In this document: positions 1 to 12,834 of the stretch, piece by piece
Layout of the letters: every line of letters begins with the position of its first letter
Position numbering within the stretch: the stretch's first letter is position 1
DNA from: Owenia fusiformis
Lineage: Eukaryota; Annelida; Polychaeta; Sabellida; Oweniidae
Assembly: GCA_903813345.2 (NCBI GenBank)
Contig: CAIIXF020000004.1
Coordinates: 12,110,196 to 12,174,195, forward strand
Length of the DNA: 64,000 nt
Direction of reading: 5' to 3'
Position numbers and translations under genes: made by a program
The notes under the pieces: model-generated
The model's database searches: none
What the model was told of the DNA's origin: nothing
The model's input: only the letters and a program-made list of their open reading frames with translations

Positions 1-1014
1 ATAACAATATAGTATTGACATGAAATTCTTTTTACAGAAACTTGAGGATAGGCATATTTTACCATTCAAATACTTAAGCTAATACTGACTTCAAATTTTT
101 TTGTCAGATGTTTGAATATTAGTGGTAAATTGTTCATGTGTCCGAGATTTACCAATTTTCCTAAAAAATGTGATTTTCTATAATTTTTTGTGATCATCAA
201 TAGCACATTTATTATGTTCACTAAATCTGCTGCAATCTTTGTTAAATGGTGTATTGAGCAGCTATTCATTAGGACTAATAAATCAAGGGGTATTCTCCTC
301 CAGATATTCTGTACTGACTTTTGCCCTATGGCTGGGAGCGCTATCCTGCTGGAATAAGCCCTCATTCTCGACAATGTCACTTTTGAAGAATATTAGTCCA
401 GATGAATGGCCACCCAATACACCAGATGCCAACCCCTGTGACTATCGCACATGGGAGCACATTGAGCAATGTATTGTAGTTAATGGTTATACCCCACAAA
501 TTATTGATCAACTAAAAGAAGTTCTGAAGGAGACGTGAAGAGAATTACCACAAGAATCACTGGATCGCGCCATTAATCAGTTCCGCCCTCGTCTCCGCGC
601 GATAGTGAAGGTGAAAGGCGGATGCATAGAACATTTGTTCAATAAATAATTATTAGATACAGTATAACATAATACCATAGTGACTAGATACTTATATAAA
701 CCTATTATTGGTTAAGCAGTTATCAAAGATTGTAGCAAATTTGGTGAACATAATGAATGTGTTATTGTTGATCACATAAAATCATAGAAAGTCACATTTT
801 CTAGGAAAAAGGGTAAATCTCTGACACATGAACAATTTACCATTGATATTCAAAGATTCGACAAAAAAATTTGAAGTCAGTATTAGCTAAAATATTTGAA
901 TGGTAAAATATGCCTCTCCTAAAGTTTCTTTAAAAAAAAATTCATGTCAATACCTAATGTTAAGATACTTTTCTAGCCTTTTAAAAAAGTTGCAAAATTT
1001 TTTGGCCCACCCTG
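1..1014. mobile_element. Tc1/mariner-like element with long inverted repeats, cut by window edge
   Basis: About 240 bp at the left (1-240) is repeated in inverted orientation at about 725-965. Shared blocks include the stretch around TTTACCATT and the one around GTGATCA. The right end finishes GGCCCACCCTG followed by TA, the terminus and target typical of Tc1/mariner elements. The matching left terminus lies outside the window. A transposase C-terminal remnant sits between the arms. The arms are much longer than the short repeats of classical Tc1 elements. Confidence 0.75.
239..649 (+). pseudogene. Tc1/mariner transposase C-terminal remnant
   Basis: The frame encodes WPPNTPDANPCDYRTWEHIE, the end of the DDE/D catalytic core, where the Asp of CDY would be the third acidic residue. 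It goes on to the C-terminal signature with FRPRLRA and GGCIEHLFNK. A TGA at 536-538 interrupts the frame, which then continues to a TAA at 647-649. The first two catalytic Asp residues and the DNA-binding domain are missing. This is therefore an internally deleted, non-functional copy inside the inverted-repeat element. The family assignment rests on the PDxNPxDYxxW and GGxIEHL motifs; the exact clade cannot be told. Confidence 0.75.
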
Positions 1015-1724
1015 TATAAAATAAAATACATAATATTGTAAAATTCTTTGGTAAAATTCTCTAGTATTCCTGAAGTAAAGTCTGCACTTTATATTTTTAG
1101 AATAGAATGACAAGGATCTTGCTAGATTTGATTCTGCTGTAAACTTAATACTGTATATATGAAATACTTCTATAATGAATAATAGATTAACCTGGACTTA
1201 CCGAAGTCACTTTCCTCGCAACTCCCCAAGCTCAGAGGACTCTAGACTGCCTAACTTCAAAACCGTCAAATGTTCCATTCTGCTTGTACTGCTAGTTTGT
1301 CTGAAATATTTTAGAGACTTGTAGTATAAACATTTTATTAGTTGGTTATCTGAAAATGCACTTGATAGTGTAATCTTTCTTCCACCAGATCTGATCTTTG
1401 TCTCAGGAGACTTTTGGGACTACTCTGGGGTAAACAATCCCTATGCTCATCAGTTTAAAGATCCCTAGTAGCTTTTTGTACTATCCTTTTGTATTTCTAC
1501 AGTAGAATCATATAGCCAAAACATTCCTTCGTTGACTCTCATAATCTTCATCCAATGATCTAACTAGAGATCTATTTATTAAAATATTCTATTGGATAAT
1601 AATTTGAAATGTTGGAATGGTAGGAAAGTAGATACCTGGGAATGACTCTTAACTTTCTGAGATAAAATATGGCAGGTCAACTTCGGGTCAGTGTGACACC
1701 TCTAGAAATAATATAGGCCTACCT

Positions 1725-2365
1725 GATTAGCATAACACCACTCATCTCAACACAGCCAAAATCATCTCAGGGTTATCATGGGTGAAGGCTACAACAATCC
1801 TGAAAACAGAATAGGTAGATGGGAAAATAGAGGACAATAGTAGTACTTTAAAAGACTGTTACTTTATTTTATACTTTTATTTCAAATTGTATTGATTAAG
1901 ATAAGACCTTTAAATTGTGAATATGATGAGTAAATCTACTGAGATGTTTTTAACATTGTGTCAATCAGGATTAAGTTCAAACCTTTTAAAAGAACTTAAT
2001 TATATAGCGGTCATACTTTTAAAATTTGTACAGTGCGCCAAATTAAATAGCACCAAATTAAAGCAATTTACAGTATCTCATTTGTTGCGAAACTGTGAAA
2101 GTTAAATAATAACTGCATTAAATACAAATGAATACTTTCTGAAGCAAGGAGCCACAAATGATGCAAGTTAATTAAATCAAACGATGAAATAATATACCTG
2201 ATTAGTATGAAACACCATCATCTAAACACAACCAACAAGGTCTCGGGGTTATCATGGATGAAAGCTACAAAAATCTGGTTCATCTCCTACTTCTTAAAAC
2301 AGAGTAGAGAACTATTGTACACTAAGATGGAAAACAGATGACAATAGAAGTCTTTTTAAAGGCTG
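1725..2365. repeat. Diverged direct repeat pair, otherwise no gene
   Basis: A block at about 1725-1860 recurs diverged at about 2195-2365. Shared strings include GGTTATCATGG, AAGCTACAA and GACAATAG. No coding signal is seen in 1020-2840. Confidence 0.5.
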
Positions 2366-2850
2366 ATAAAAGTTAACTTAACTTAAAAGAAATTAACTTT
2401 CATTGAATTCGATCAATAAAAACAAAGCTTAATTTCAGATTTGCTGAAGATGAAATACACTTTTCAGTCTCTATCAATTGTTTAAAGGCGTGTGCTTATA
2501 ACAAACACCATTTCGATTAAAAAATATAAATATCAATAATCATACAGTTTCAAGGAAGGTTGAAGTTCACCTGTCAAAGGTGGTAAAGGGCGTATGCTTA
2601 ATATGCTTAATAACAGACACATTTCCACATCAAAAACTGTCAAAGGCGAACCTAAATCATAATGGATAATGTTTGATTTTAAATTAAATTCACAAAATTT
2701 TGCCAGGCATATGTTATATACATATTAATACTAGCCTAAATAAATTTTGGAACATAAATAAATGACATGTGAATTTGCTGAAGTGACGATTTCCCATGTT
2801 AAAAATAAGAGAATTTTAGAGAGACCATACATCATGCGATTTATCGCATT

Positions 2851-3002
2851 CTACCCCCACTTTAACAAAACCCGTATGGCCCAGTTATCTATGCCTGACG
2901 TTGTTGGTCTACGACGTTTCAGAATCAGGGAGTGGATAACAGGGCCAGACGAGTTTGGTTACCCCCACTTATGTTTTTTACAAATTTAAGTGGGGGTCGT
3001 AG
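2851..3002. mobile_element. Small TIR element, probable MITE
   Basis: CTACCCCCACTTT at 2851 is mirrored by AAGTGGGGGTCGTAG ending at 3002. This gives about 15-bp imperfect terminal inverted repeats around about 120 bp without a gene. Confidence 0.5.
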
Positions 3003-3385
3003 AGTATATGAGATTACAGTAAAATTTTGAATGTTTGGAACTTCTATGAATCAAAAAATAAGCAATTAAAGGACCATATTGAAACAGAATATGTAAAAAT
3101 AGAAACATTTATACATGTTCTTACTTTTGTTTATTTTAGTTTGTTTTGTAGTTTAGCTATCATATCTGTGGCCTCATATTTCAATGCTTCTCTGACATGT
3201 TATTTTCAAAAAAATTAAAGAACTCCCTAAATATAGTATGCTATCTATTCACTGGTGATCCGCTCGATTACGCTGGCTACCGAAACGGTTCGTTTTGGTA
3301 ACAAAATGTAGGAACGTCGAAGGTACGATTTTTCGTTTTTCCTTATTTCACGCATTGTAGTCAGAATCGCAACGACATTTTTTCT

Positions 3386-3655
3386 CACAAACATGTATCA
3401 GCATCATATGTTTTAGAAAATGGACATGTTTGCGAAAAACTAGGCCTAGCTCAGAAGACAACAGAATCATCGATTTAATTCCTCACTTAAGTTACACAAA
3501 CGGTTCGGGTTAAAAGTGCAGATCTTAACTGTTTTTCGAAAAACCGTTTATGTAACTTAAATGAGGAATTAAATCGACGATTCTATTGTCTTCTGAACTA
3601 TTTGTTCGCAAACATGTACATTTTCTAAAACATATGAAACTGATACATGTTTGTG
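3386..3655. repeat. 270-bp imperfect palindrome
   Basis: The left arm begins CACAAACATGTATCAG and the right arm ends CTGATACATGTTTGTG. The arms pair over most of their length through the TTTTAGAAAATG block, the CAGAAGACAA block and the AATTCCTCA block. The loop lies near 3520. It looks like a foldback MITE or inverted duplication. No gene is seen in 3660-4850; 4340-4450 has short GGGACTAAAA duplications. Confidence 0.7.
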
Positions 3656-4849
3656 TATTTCTGTATTTCTACCATCATGATTATCTATCAGGCTAAAGAA
3701 GGCAATCACTGACTCCCCGGGCAATGTCTATTCTTTGAAAGAAGTAGATCTAACAGAGATCACCATCAAGATTAAGATAACTGCATAAACCATTTGCCAT
3801 AAACACTTCACCATCCAATCCAGACCTCTGCGCCAGATCCCCGGGGCCGGATCTGACTTGAAAGTCGCTGGTTAATTGACCCCTGGACCTCTTGTAATTG
3901 ACCTAACGAAAGTTATGAACCGGGAATTATGATTGAAAATCGTGATGAAATTGAATATCAAAAACACCGATTCAAATATCAGAATATTCAAAAGTTAATT
4001 TCAACTGTCAAAAATTTTGAAAATATTGAAACGATCCCAACTTTCACATGAGATTATTTGTGTTCTCGCTGCAAGTACCGGAAATGGAATGATTTCATCT
4101 TAACCTTTGGTGATTGTGTAACATGCATGCCTCATTCTTACCTTCGAAAGCTGGCAGTACGGCTCCCAATTAGTTGCTTTTAAGCAGAAAAATCTTGAAC
4201 TTGGAACTGTCCTCCATGTTGATTTCGACGCTGGAATTCCTCTAATTTCCATTGGTTGATAGAACAGAATACGATAAAAAGCCGAACGAGAAATACATCA
4301 AATTTGCGAGCGATGTACTTTCCGTTTGTAACGCTCGCCCTTGTTGAAAGGGACTAAAACCGGGACTAAAATTTTTGTCCCGAGGTCTGACAAATCACCG
4401 GAAGAGTGGAGTTTTAGTCAATTTACCGATAATTCGCAAAATTTAGTCCCGGCAAGCTCCAGAGGAAGTCGACATGGACATCTATGAAGTTCAGAGGAAG
4501 AAAATATGAAATTTTATAACTCTGAGAGGAATAAAACATGGAAACTTCCAATTTTGAGAGGAAATTGACATGGAAAAAATGCTCAAAAAGGGGGTCTTTG
4601 GCGCGGCACATAGGTATTAAGAGGTATATTAAGTGAACCCCCCGGGACAGAACGTCAGACTTTTGTCAGCAATAACCCATGGCAAAATTACAACGTCGGA
4701 GAAACGTTTTCTCTACATCATATTTCCACTTTCACTCTCAATTACCACGTTAAGTTCATCTGTGTGAGCCAGCATATGCCTGTGTCTCCACCGATCAGTA
4801 TTTAAAGTTACCACAACTTGAGGCATACATGTATATTCGTTATATATTT

Positions 4850-6590
4850 AACATTTACTTCACGTCACAAATTAAACGAATTTGTTGAGACCACAACGTC
4901 TTTGTCACGTTCCTTTTCATATACACGTTTAAAACCCGTTTCGTCAACGTCAAAATTAACCGTTTCGACAACGTTGCAAATAAACCAATTTCGTGAGGAC
5001 ACAGCGTCGTTTTGTCACGTTTCCTGCACTTACAAATATTTTTTTTACATTTCAATTGAAAACACGTTTCGACAACGTTGAAATTAACCGTTTGCACTAC
5101 GTTGAAAATGAACCATTTTGGTCAGAAAATGACGTCTTTGTAACGTGTTTTACAATTACAAATATTTTTCACATTCAAACCATGTTTTGACAACGTTACA
5201 ATTAGCCATTTTCACTACGTTGCAAATGAACCAATTTGGTGGGAAAACAAGGACTTTGTAACGTTTCCTAGACTTACAATTATCTTTCACATTTAAAACA
5301 CGTTACGACAACGTCAAATTTTACTGTTTATATTACGTAGCAAATGAAACAATTCGGTGAGAAATGCAACGTCTTTGTAACGTTTTCTACACTTACAAAT
5401 ATCTTTCACATTTAAAACACGTTACGACAACGTCAAATTTTACCGTGTACATTACGTAGCAAATGTACCAAATTTGGTGAGAACACAACGTCTTTGTAAC
5501 GTTTTTTACACTTACAAATATCTTTCACATTTAGAACACGTTACGACAATATCAAATTTTACCGTTTATATAACGTAGCAAATGAAACAATTTGGTGAGA
5601 AGTGCAACGTCTTTGTAACGTTTTCTACACTTACAAATATCTTTCACATTTAAAACACGTTACGACAAAGTCAAATTTTACCGTTTACATTACGTAGCAA
5701 ATGTACCAAATTTGGTGAGAACACAACGTCTTTGTAACGTTTTTTACACTTACAAATATCTTTCACATTTAGAACACGTAACGACAACATCAAATTTTAC
5801 CGTTTATATTACGTAGCAAATGAAACAATTTGGTGAGAAGTGCAACGTCTTTGTAACGTTTTCTACACTTACAAATATCTTTCACATTTAAAACACGTTA
5901 CGACAACGTCAAATTTTACCGTTTACATTACGTAGCAAATGTACCAAATTTGGTGAGAACACAACGTCTTTGTAACGTTTTCTACACTTACAAATATCTT
6001 TCACATTTAAAACACGTTACGACAACGTCAAATTTTACCGTTTATATTACGTAGCAAATGAAACAATTTGGTGAGAACTGCAACGTCTTTGTTATGTTTC
6101 CTGCACTTATAAATATCTTTCACATTTAAAACACGTTACGACAACGTCAAATTTTACCGTTTATATTATGTAGCAAATGAAACAATTTGGTGTGAAGTGC
6201 AACGTCTTTGTAACGTTTTCTACACTTACAAATATCTTTCACATTTAAAACACGTTACGACAACGTCAAATTTTACCGTTTACATTACGTAGCAAATGTA
6301 CCAAATTAGGTGAGAACACAACGTCTTTGTAACGTTTTCTACACTTACAAATATCTTTCACATTTAAAACACGTTACGACAACGTTAAATTTTACCGTTT
6401 ATATTACGTTGCAAATGAACCAAACTGGTAAAAATTCAACGTCATTGTTACGTTTTTCACACCAGCACAAATTTCGAACTTTACGAACACATTACTACAA
6501 CGTCATTTTTTAACCATCCACCGACGTTTTGCTGAATGTCACAATTTTACGTTGCTTTGACGTTTATATAACGGAAATATACAACGTCTT
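4850..6590 (+). repeat. 119-bp tandem array at the 5' end of a LINE
   Basis: The block CTTACAAATATCTTTCACA recurs every 119 bp (near 5397, 5516, 5635, 5754, 5873, 5992, 6111, 6230 and 6349). Degenerate copies extend back to about 4850, giving about 14 units. Two subtypes alternate: one with AAATGAAACAATTTGGTGAG, one with AAATGTACCAAATTTGGTGA. This makes a 238-bp dimer, with one A-A step near 6055-6174. Units are rich in AACGT/ACGTC. The last degenerate unit ends about 10-20 bp before the ORF1 start at 6612. This invites comparison with the monomer arrays that act as promoters in mouse L1; the promoter role is inference. Confidence 0.9.
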
Positions 6591-6611
6591 CAGTGAACTT
6601 ATATACCACAT

Positions 6612-7190
6612 ATGAGAGACGTCACATGGACGTCACTGTTTGCTGGGCATTCCCCTCCACCAACTCAACCTAAAGAGCCCCGACTACAAGGCCACGGTAA
6701 ATATAACCCTTCGCAACAACGCCGGAAGACGGTTACCTTAAAGGGGATCCAAGAAGTCGAAGGTGCTTTCGTCTACGTCAGCAACATTCGTAAAGATGGA
6801 AATGTTAGCGATGAGGACCTCCGTTCCACTATACTTGCGTATGTTAAACAAAGAGGCATACGTGTCATGAAAGCAGATATCGTACATAACCGAGTTTGCG
6901 ATGATAAGGTTGGATGCAAAATTTATATTCCCAATGATCAAGTAACCCTAGTACTTGGCGAAAATTTCTGGCCAGACGCCGCTATAGGTTGCCGAAGATG
7001 GGAAAAACGAACAAGATATAATAATAAAAATTCTACTTACCAACGTGCAAATGCAATTCCTGTCTTCACAGGGCACACTTATTCTAATGCGCGTGGCTAT
7101 CATGCACAATATGATCCATACAAAACTGATGATGACTATGCATCAGACTGCTTCGCGTTTGACGAATCTGATCGACAACAGGCTGTTTAA
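6612..7190 (+). CDS. LINE ORF1-like protein, C-terminal module
   Basis: This 192-residue frame opens at an ATG just after the 119-bp array. Residues about 50-140 carry the pattern GAFVYVSNI, then NRVCDD-KVGCKIYIP, then FWPDAAIGCRRWEK. That pattern recurs in ORF1-type proteins of LINEs in lophotrochozoans and other marine invertebrates and is probably a nucleic-acid-binding fold. The N-terminal part is Pro/Arg/Gln rich and short. ORF2 starts in another frame near the ORF1 end, as expected for a bicistronic LINE. The frame is intact, but ORF2 is not, so the copy cannot move by itself. The alternative, a host gene, is unlikely given the neighbouring endonuclease frame. Confidence 0.65.
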   Translation: MRDVTWTSLFAGHSPPPTQPKEPRLQGHGKYNPSQQRRKTVTLKGIQEVEGAFVYVSNIRKDGNVSDEDLRSTILAYVKQRGIRVMKADIVHNRVCDDKVGCKIYIPNDQVTLVLGENFWPDAAIGCRRWEKRTRYNNKNSTYQRANAIPVFTGHTYSNARGYHAQYDPYKTDDDYASDCFAFDESDRQQAV

Positions 7191-7283
7191 TATGTGTGAA
7201 AATCTAAAACACTTGCTGTTTCTCATTTTTTCTGCTTTATTCAATAAACAGATCATAGTTTTTAACAATCAAGGTAATAGTGA

Positions 7284-8788
7284 GTTAAGACTAGCACAAT
7301 GGAATTGCCGAGGTTTCAATGTATCTACTCTATATATTAAACATTTATTGTCACAATGCGATATCTTGGCTCTCTCAGAGCACAAACTCTATCCCTGAAA
7401 CAGATTCAAGCTTGACTCCGTGCACTCGGACTTTCGGTGTTACAGCACAAGTAGCAAGAATCTAAACGATTTTAACTGTGGTAAAATATGGGGAAATGGT
7501 GGTGTTGCTATTTTCTGGCGTGATTCGTTGAGCAATTATGTTATTCCTGTTAAAAATATGTCAACAGACAGGATCGTTTGTCTAAAGGTATCAATAGTGC
7601 AAACTGCGCCTATTTACATATTTTCTGTTTACTTACCTCAACAAAATTGTGAAATTGACATTTACGACGATGTTTTATTCTCACTCGAACACTTTGTGCA
7701 AAAGGCTAGCACAGATGGCAGTGTTATAATTCTTGGCGATGTAAACAGTAATTTGGGTACGCTTACGGGTTGTAAGGGCCATGGTAATCCCTCATCTAAT
7801 GGTATCAAATTGTATGATTTTATGCAACGGAATCTTTTAACTGCAATCGATATGACAGATTTAGCATGTGGTCCAAGACACACATTTGAAATGACTCGAA
7901 ACAATGCTCTTCATGTTAGCTATATTGATCATGTCATTTTGTCTTACACTTTACGTGAATGTGTTTTATCGTGTACAGTCCTGGAAGATGAGCCTGACAA
8001 CACGTCAGATCATCTTCCAATTCAAACTATATTAAATTTAAATGCTCAAATAGAACGTTGCCCAGATATTGAAGCCCCAAAAGGATTTGCTTGGAACAAA
8101 CTCAACTGTAATGAAATAAAGGACTCGTACACTAATTCGGTTACATTGAAATGTAACGATATTTTACTTGAACTGCGTTCTATCTTGTCCAGTCGGACAC
8201 TAAACCCAGCAGAAATTGATCATTTCATCAATAGAATAGTAGAGAGTTTAATTTTATCATCAAATGCTCATATACCAAAGAGGAAATTCCTGAAATATGT
8301 TAAGCCCTTTTGGAACTCCACTTTGACGTCATTGGCTAAAGATAAAAAGGCAAAGTGGCATAAATGGGTGTCTCAGGGTAGATCACGTGACCCTTCAAAT
8401 GATGTTAGAAAACAATATAAAGAGTCAAAGAAAATATTTTCAAAAACCTATCAAGCTGCACAACTTGAGTATGAAAGAGAGGAATTAGAAAAATTGTATA
8501 CATCAGAACAGTCAGATCAACGTTTTTACTGGTATCTGGTCAATAAACATAGAAGATCATCAAAGAAATCTGTTAATCCAGTGCTTGCCGATGACGGCCA
8601 TTTAATTACAGATGCTAATGAAATCAGAGAACAGTGGAAGTGCCATTTCGAAAAACTAGCAATTTCAATCATTTATAATATTATACTTCAGTCAGTCTAC
8701 ATTCCATGTAACTTCTGTATCGGCACAATGATCCCTATTGTTAAAAACGGCAAAGATCCACTTGTAAAAGACAACTCAAGAGGTATTA
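7284..8788 (+). pseudogene. LINE ORF2, endonuclease and start of reverse transcriptase
   Basis: The frame reads through an apurinic-type endonuclease (EEP fold): QWNCRG at the start, LSEHKL (catalytic Glu), GGVAIFWR, YLPQ, ILGDVNS (catalytic Asp/Asn), YIDHVILS and the terminal SDHLPI. A linker with the usual basic helices follows (FWNSTLTSLAKDKKAKW), then the first reverse-transcriptase motif GTMIPIVKNGKDP and DNSRGI. A TGA stop at 7396-7398 interrupts the N-terminus. About 50-60 residues normally found between HFEKL and the IPIVK motif are missing near 8660. The frame ends where a TIR element enters at 8789 and resumes at 16169 in the same phase. Non-LTR retrotransposon identity is secure; the clade is not. 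Confidence 0.9.
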
Positions 8789-10053
8789 GCAAGGCCCCTA
8801 GTTTCAATTGTCTACGTTGTTTGGCATTAAAATGAGGTATTCTTCCGCGGAGAGAAAATAGATCGTTGATTGGATTTCTGTAAAAGTGACAGCCTGTTTC
8901 AAACTAAGTTTAAGGATATTAGGAAATTTTTTAAATGTATATTAATGCAATATTATGTGAGAGTGTAGTCTCATGCGTCGGTCTGATGTACTTTTGAACG
9001 AATATCTTATTCATGGGAGTTTCTGTGACGTATTTCCATATGGACCCAATACGATATATTTTTTAACCAAAATAACGCTCGAATCGCAAATTTTGCTGGG
9101 CCGTTTGATGATAACGTTTGTTATATTTTATCATATTCAGATATGTGATAGCCCTAATGACGCCGGTTCTTTTCCACCATGTGGCCTAATCAAAATCACA
9201 ATATGAGTTGGCAAGATCTGACTTTGAAATTGGGGTTCGCAATTCATACAATTTCATTTTTTATTTTGACATGAGTAGAAATAAAGGTTTTAAACTCTAC
9301 CAGAAACTAACAGAAAGTCTAGGAAAGCAATTTATTTTAAAAACATACATTCAAATGCATCTTTGCTGAAATTTCTAATGTTAGGTATTAAAGCTACTCA
9401 CTTTTATCTATGTTTCACTGCAGACGATGATTATTTGCCCTGTAGAAAAACTAAATAATTTTTGAGCCAAAAATAAGTCTGGGCCGTTTTATGATAACGA
9501 TAATTTCATTTTCTCAAATAAGTGTTTTTTTATAGTGCTGATTCCAAATGTTATTGCTGTCTCAATAATTAATTGAAAGACGCAAGAAAAATTGGGGAAT
9601 TTCAATCATGAAGATAGGTGTAAAATGACAGGTCCCCAATCAATTATATACGGCGCCATCTTTATCTGCACAGTTCAAGGTCACTGAAATATTGCTGAAA
9701 CGTACAGTCTTTTCTGTGATATTATGCGATAATATGGCTCAATTAGGTTAAGTTATGATCTTTCCTTGTTAGGAGGTGTCATACATTTATATAAGATGTC
9801 AACTAATTATCACGAAAAGGTATGTATAATTTCATTCTTACATTACGATAATTTTTTTTCAGTTCAAGAATTTGATTTTGGATTTTGTGAATTTGATCCT
9901 GATTTTTCTAAATGAGGTCTAACCGTTTTGCAGGTCCTTATCATATCGTACGCATTAGAATTTCAGAAGTAAGGCACTGTTCATGTATCTCCAACTAGAA
10001 ATGAAAGACTCGACTAGACTTCAATATGATGAAGGGAAGTCAGTCTTGGTTTA

Positions 10054-10466
10054 TTAGGCACTAAACAGCTTGAGAGATTTGAAAATTAATGTACCCAAGA
10101 TCTGGCTACAGCCTCTTTTGAGCTTACATAGATGAATACTAAAAATATGTACAGTATCGCTTCGAAGTACATTATTTATGCAGTCATGTACAGCAATGAT
10201 GTAACGTCCATGTTTGCGTGCTCTACTGTTGTGTATCTCGATTCCAGGACCATCACACACAGAGTGAGACCACATTTTATCTGAACAATCATGCAGTGAG
10301 TACACACGGTGACGAACTGCTGGGATGGACCACTGAGGATAAGGGGACATGATGCTATAATATTTTTGCTGTCCTTACTCATTGGATTGAGTACAAGAAT
10401 CTCTATACAATATGGAGCTCTGGGACATCTGTCAGTCAAATTGCTGTGTGCTGCATTGTATTTCAT
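10054..10466 (-). pseudogene. Possible transposase relic, uncertain
   Basis: Two overlapping minus-strand frames are open here (10350-10054 and 10466-10176), which suggests one frameshifted reading frame. The segment CDGPGIEIHNSRARKHGRY followed by IIAVHDCINNVL vaguely resembles the D-x-PG...YxxYxxxD pattern of Kolobok-type transposases. The match is from memory and weak, and no second catalytic block was found. It lies inside the 7.4-kb TIR element, so a transposon origin is the natural reading. Confidence 0.25.
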
Positions 10467-11584
10467 CTTAATATCTGTCCAAGAAGTTGGGAGTTAGTGT
10501 GTCTGTCTGCTGGATATCAGTTTTGGGATTAGCAAGAATATACAACATTCAGGTAATAATATTTGTGTATTTCCGTAGCACATAAATGTATGACATAGCT
10601 AGGGCCTGAATGACAGTAAAATTCAGATCATTGTTGACAATGTGCCTATGAAAAGTGATGTCATTGTCAGTTTATCGTAATCTTATATGAATATCAGTGA
10701 TACTTTTTGCACTTTCAATGATTCTGCAAAGTGTATTCCACTGACCCTTTAGGCTTTGGGTAAAACACTTTGCTAGAATCATTGGAAGATGAACAAGTAT
10801 TCTTAAATTAAACCGTACGAAATATTTGTATAATATCATACTTGTCAAATTACCATTCCTCATAGTACATTACATGTACTAGATTAGTATGTTTCAACTT
10901 TGTTGATTGAAAAATGTGCAATTAAATAGTTTAAGGATGACAATGTTATTCTGCTTATTTCAAATAGCCTAGTAGTCAAAATGTAGATATAAAATTTTTC
11001 TTCTATATATTTCCAGGCCAATGGGGTACTTGCTGACTGGACCCAATCAAGAGAGACATATTTCGAGGAATGCAGAGCAACAATGATTAATTTATAATTT
11101 ACCTAGGAAAATTAGGATTATGTATCCACATAATACACAAATCTAGATACCCTGTGCTGATTATTGGTGCATCAGAATATTCTGGATACTGTTATAAGTT
11201 TTGGAAAAATGAAGCTGTAAATAGTGTCATTGACAACAAATATCCAGATGTATTGAGAAACAATTAATGTTGAGAGGGGACACTGAAGAATATACATTTA
11301 AATTCAACTTAGCAAGAATTTGGTGAGTCTTTCATTGACCAAAAACACTAACACTGTTCTTTGTTAAAAGTGTCAAGGCATAAACTGTAAAGTCTGATGT
11401 CTCTCAAGTCTATTAATCAGAAAGGAGTGACTAAATTCAATTACTGGCAGATAGATGTTTATGGTAAACTCATTGAAACATGAATAGATCATTGAAATAT
11501 GAATAGAATATTCATTGAAATATGAATAGAATATTGGCAATCGCCATTATATTTAAATTAGTTGGGCATAAGATAGTTAAAGGA

Positions 11585-12390
11585 CCAGGTATAGTATGGC
11601 AAGTGATTTTAGACAATCATATTCTTATGAGTACTTTCACAATTTAGATATGACTTTTCTCATTACACAATATGTTATCTTTCAAGAATTTGTCAAGGAT
11701 AATAAAAATATCAATTGAACAATTCAAAAATTTATGAATAGCTACCCCATGTGAACATTTCTTTCAAAATATTGAAGCTATTTGCTCACAAAGAGCATCT
11801 TCGTTTTTATTCTAATTGCATGAAAAGATTAATCTAAACCTCTTCATATGTACACTGTAGAATGGTATTGAAAGTCTAGTTTTGAAGATTTTTGATGACC
11901 AGAATTATGCTGAAAAAACAATGGATAGAATGAGTTTTCCTTGCGGGAAAAAAACATTGAATATGTGGTTTTTAACTTACTCACATTTCAATTTCCATCC
12001 CCCTTTCAGAAGATATAGTGAACTTTTTGAACAAATTTCTCTTAAACCAGTCATCAAAAAATTCTGAAAATATTACGCATCATCAATTTAATGGTCATAT
12101 TATGGATGGTAACTCTATAATTTGAAAAATATGTATGTATATACATGTACTTTTCTCTATATTGTTTTGGAAAACACATAGACACTTCTTTTGTTCTTGG
12201 TATCATAATATGTTAGGAATGAAATGAAGTTAACAAAAACAGTTATATAAAATATATCAATATTTTTGCATTAAATTGTTGTCAATCAGTCAACATTACA
12301 TAAAGGACTGTGTTTTTACAGAATGTTTTCAGTAAATGGTTTAAGAAAAAAACATTGTTGAATTCATTTCACCATATTTAGAAAATTTAA
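11585..12390. repeat. Dispersed repeat shared with 20.8 kb and 32.7 kb
   Basis: Positions 11585-11880 align, diverged, with 20795-21060 (shared GTATGGCAAGTGATTT, GAGTACTTTC, AACAATATGTT, ACCCCATGT). Positions 12030-12390 align with 32660-33340 (shared ATTTAATGGTCAT, TGGATGGTAAC, GTCAATCAGTCAACATTACA). The copy here has both halves joined. Confidence 0.7.
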
Positions 12391-12834
12391 TTTTGATAAT
12401 TATTAGAAAATAAGCCTAACACTTTAAAAAAAGTGAGAGGGTGGGATGGTAATCCATAATTTTTCAGAGAGTTGATTGGTATTTTTAATAACATGGGGAC
12501 TTTACTTGACAGAAAACTTATTGTTTAATAAAAGAAAACATGGAAACCACTGTATTTATGGTCATAAAGTACTCACTCATGTTGAAAGATATGATTGTTT
12601 AAAATAACTTGCCCTACTGTACTTGATTCTTATTAGCCATCAGCCAGCAGCATGTCATGAATACCAATAGTTCTCTGTTTTTTTCTAAATTAACAAGTTA
12701 CAATTTTCATGTTTAATTAAACCAAAGAATATGTAGCTAGCTGCATAGACAAAGGACCAAACATGGTCCATGGATGTGCAGGAGCTAATACATTGTATTA
12801 AACACCTGTTCACTTATAACTTACTAGTGTGTTA

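Noticed and set aside
4993-6513. Short frames starting MRTQR in the array
   Set aside because: They arise from the 119-bp repeat and change frame from unit to unit.
4850-6590. CRISPR-like regular array
   Set aside because: Units are contiguous 119-bp tandem repeats without unique spacers, in a eukaryotic context.
7396-7398. TGA recoding in LINE ORF2
   Set aside because: The copy has other lesions (internal deletion, large insertion), so plain decay is the simpler explanation.
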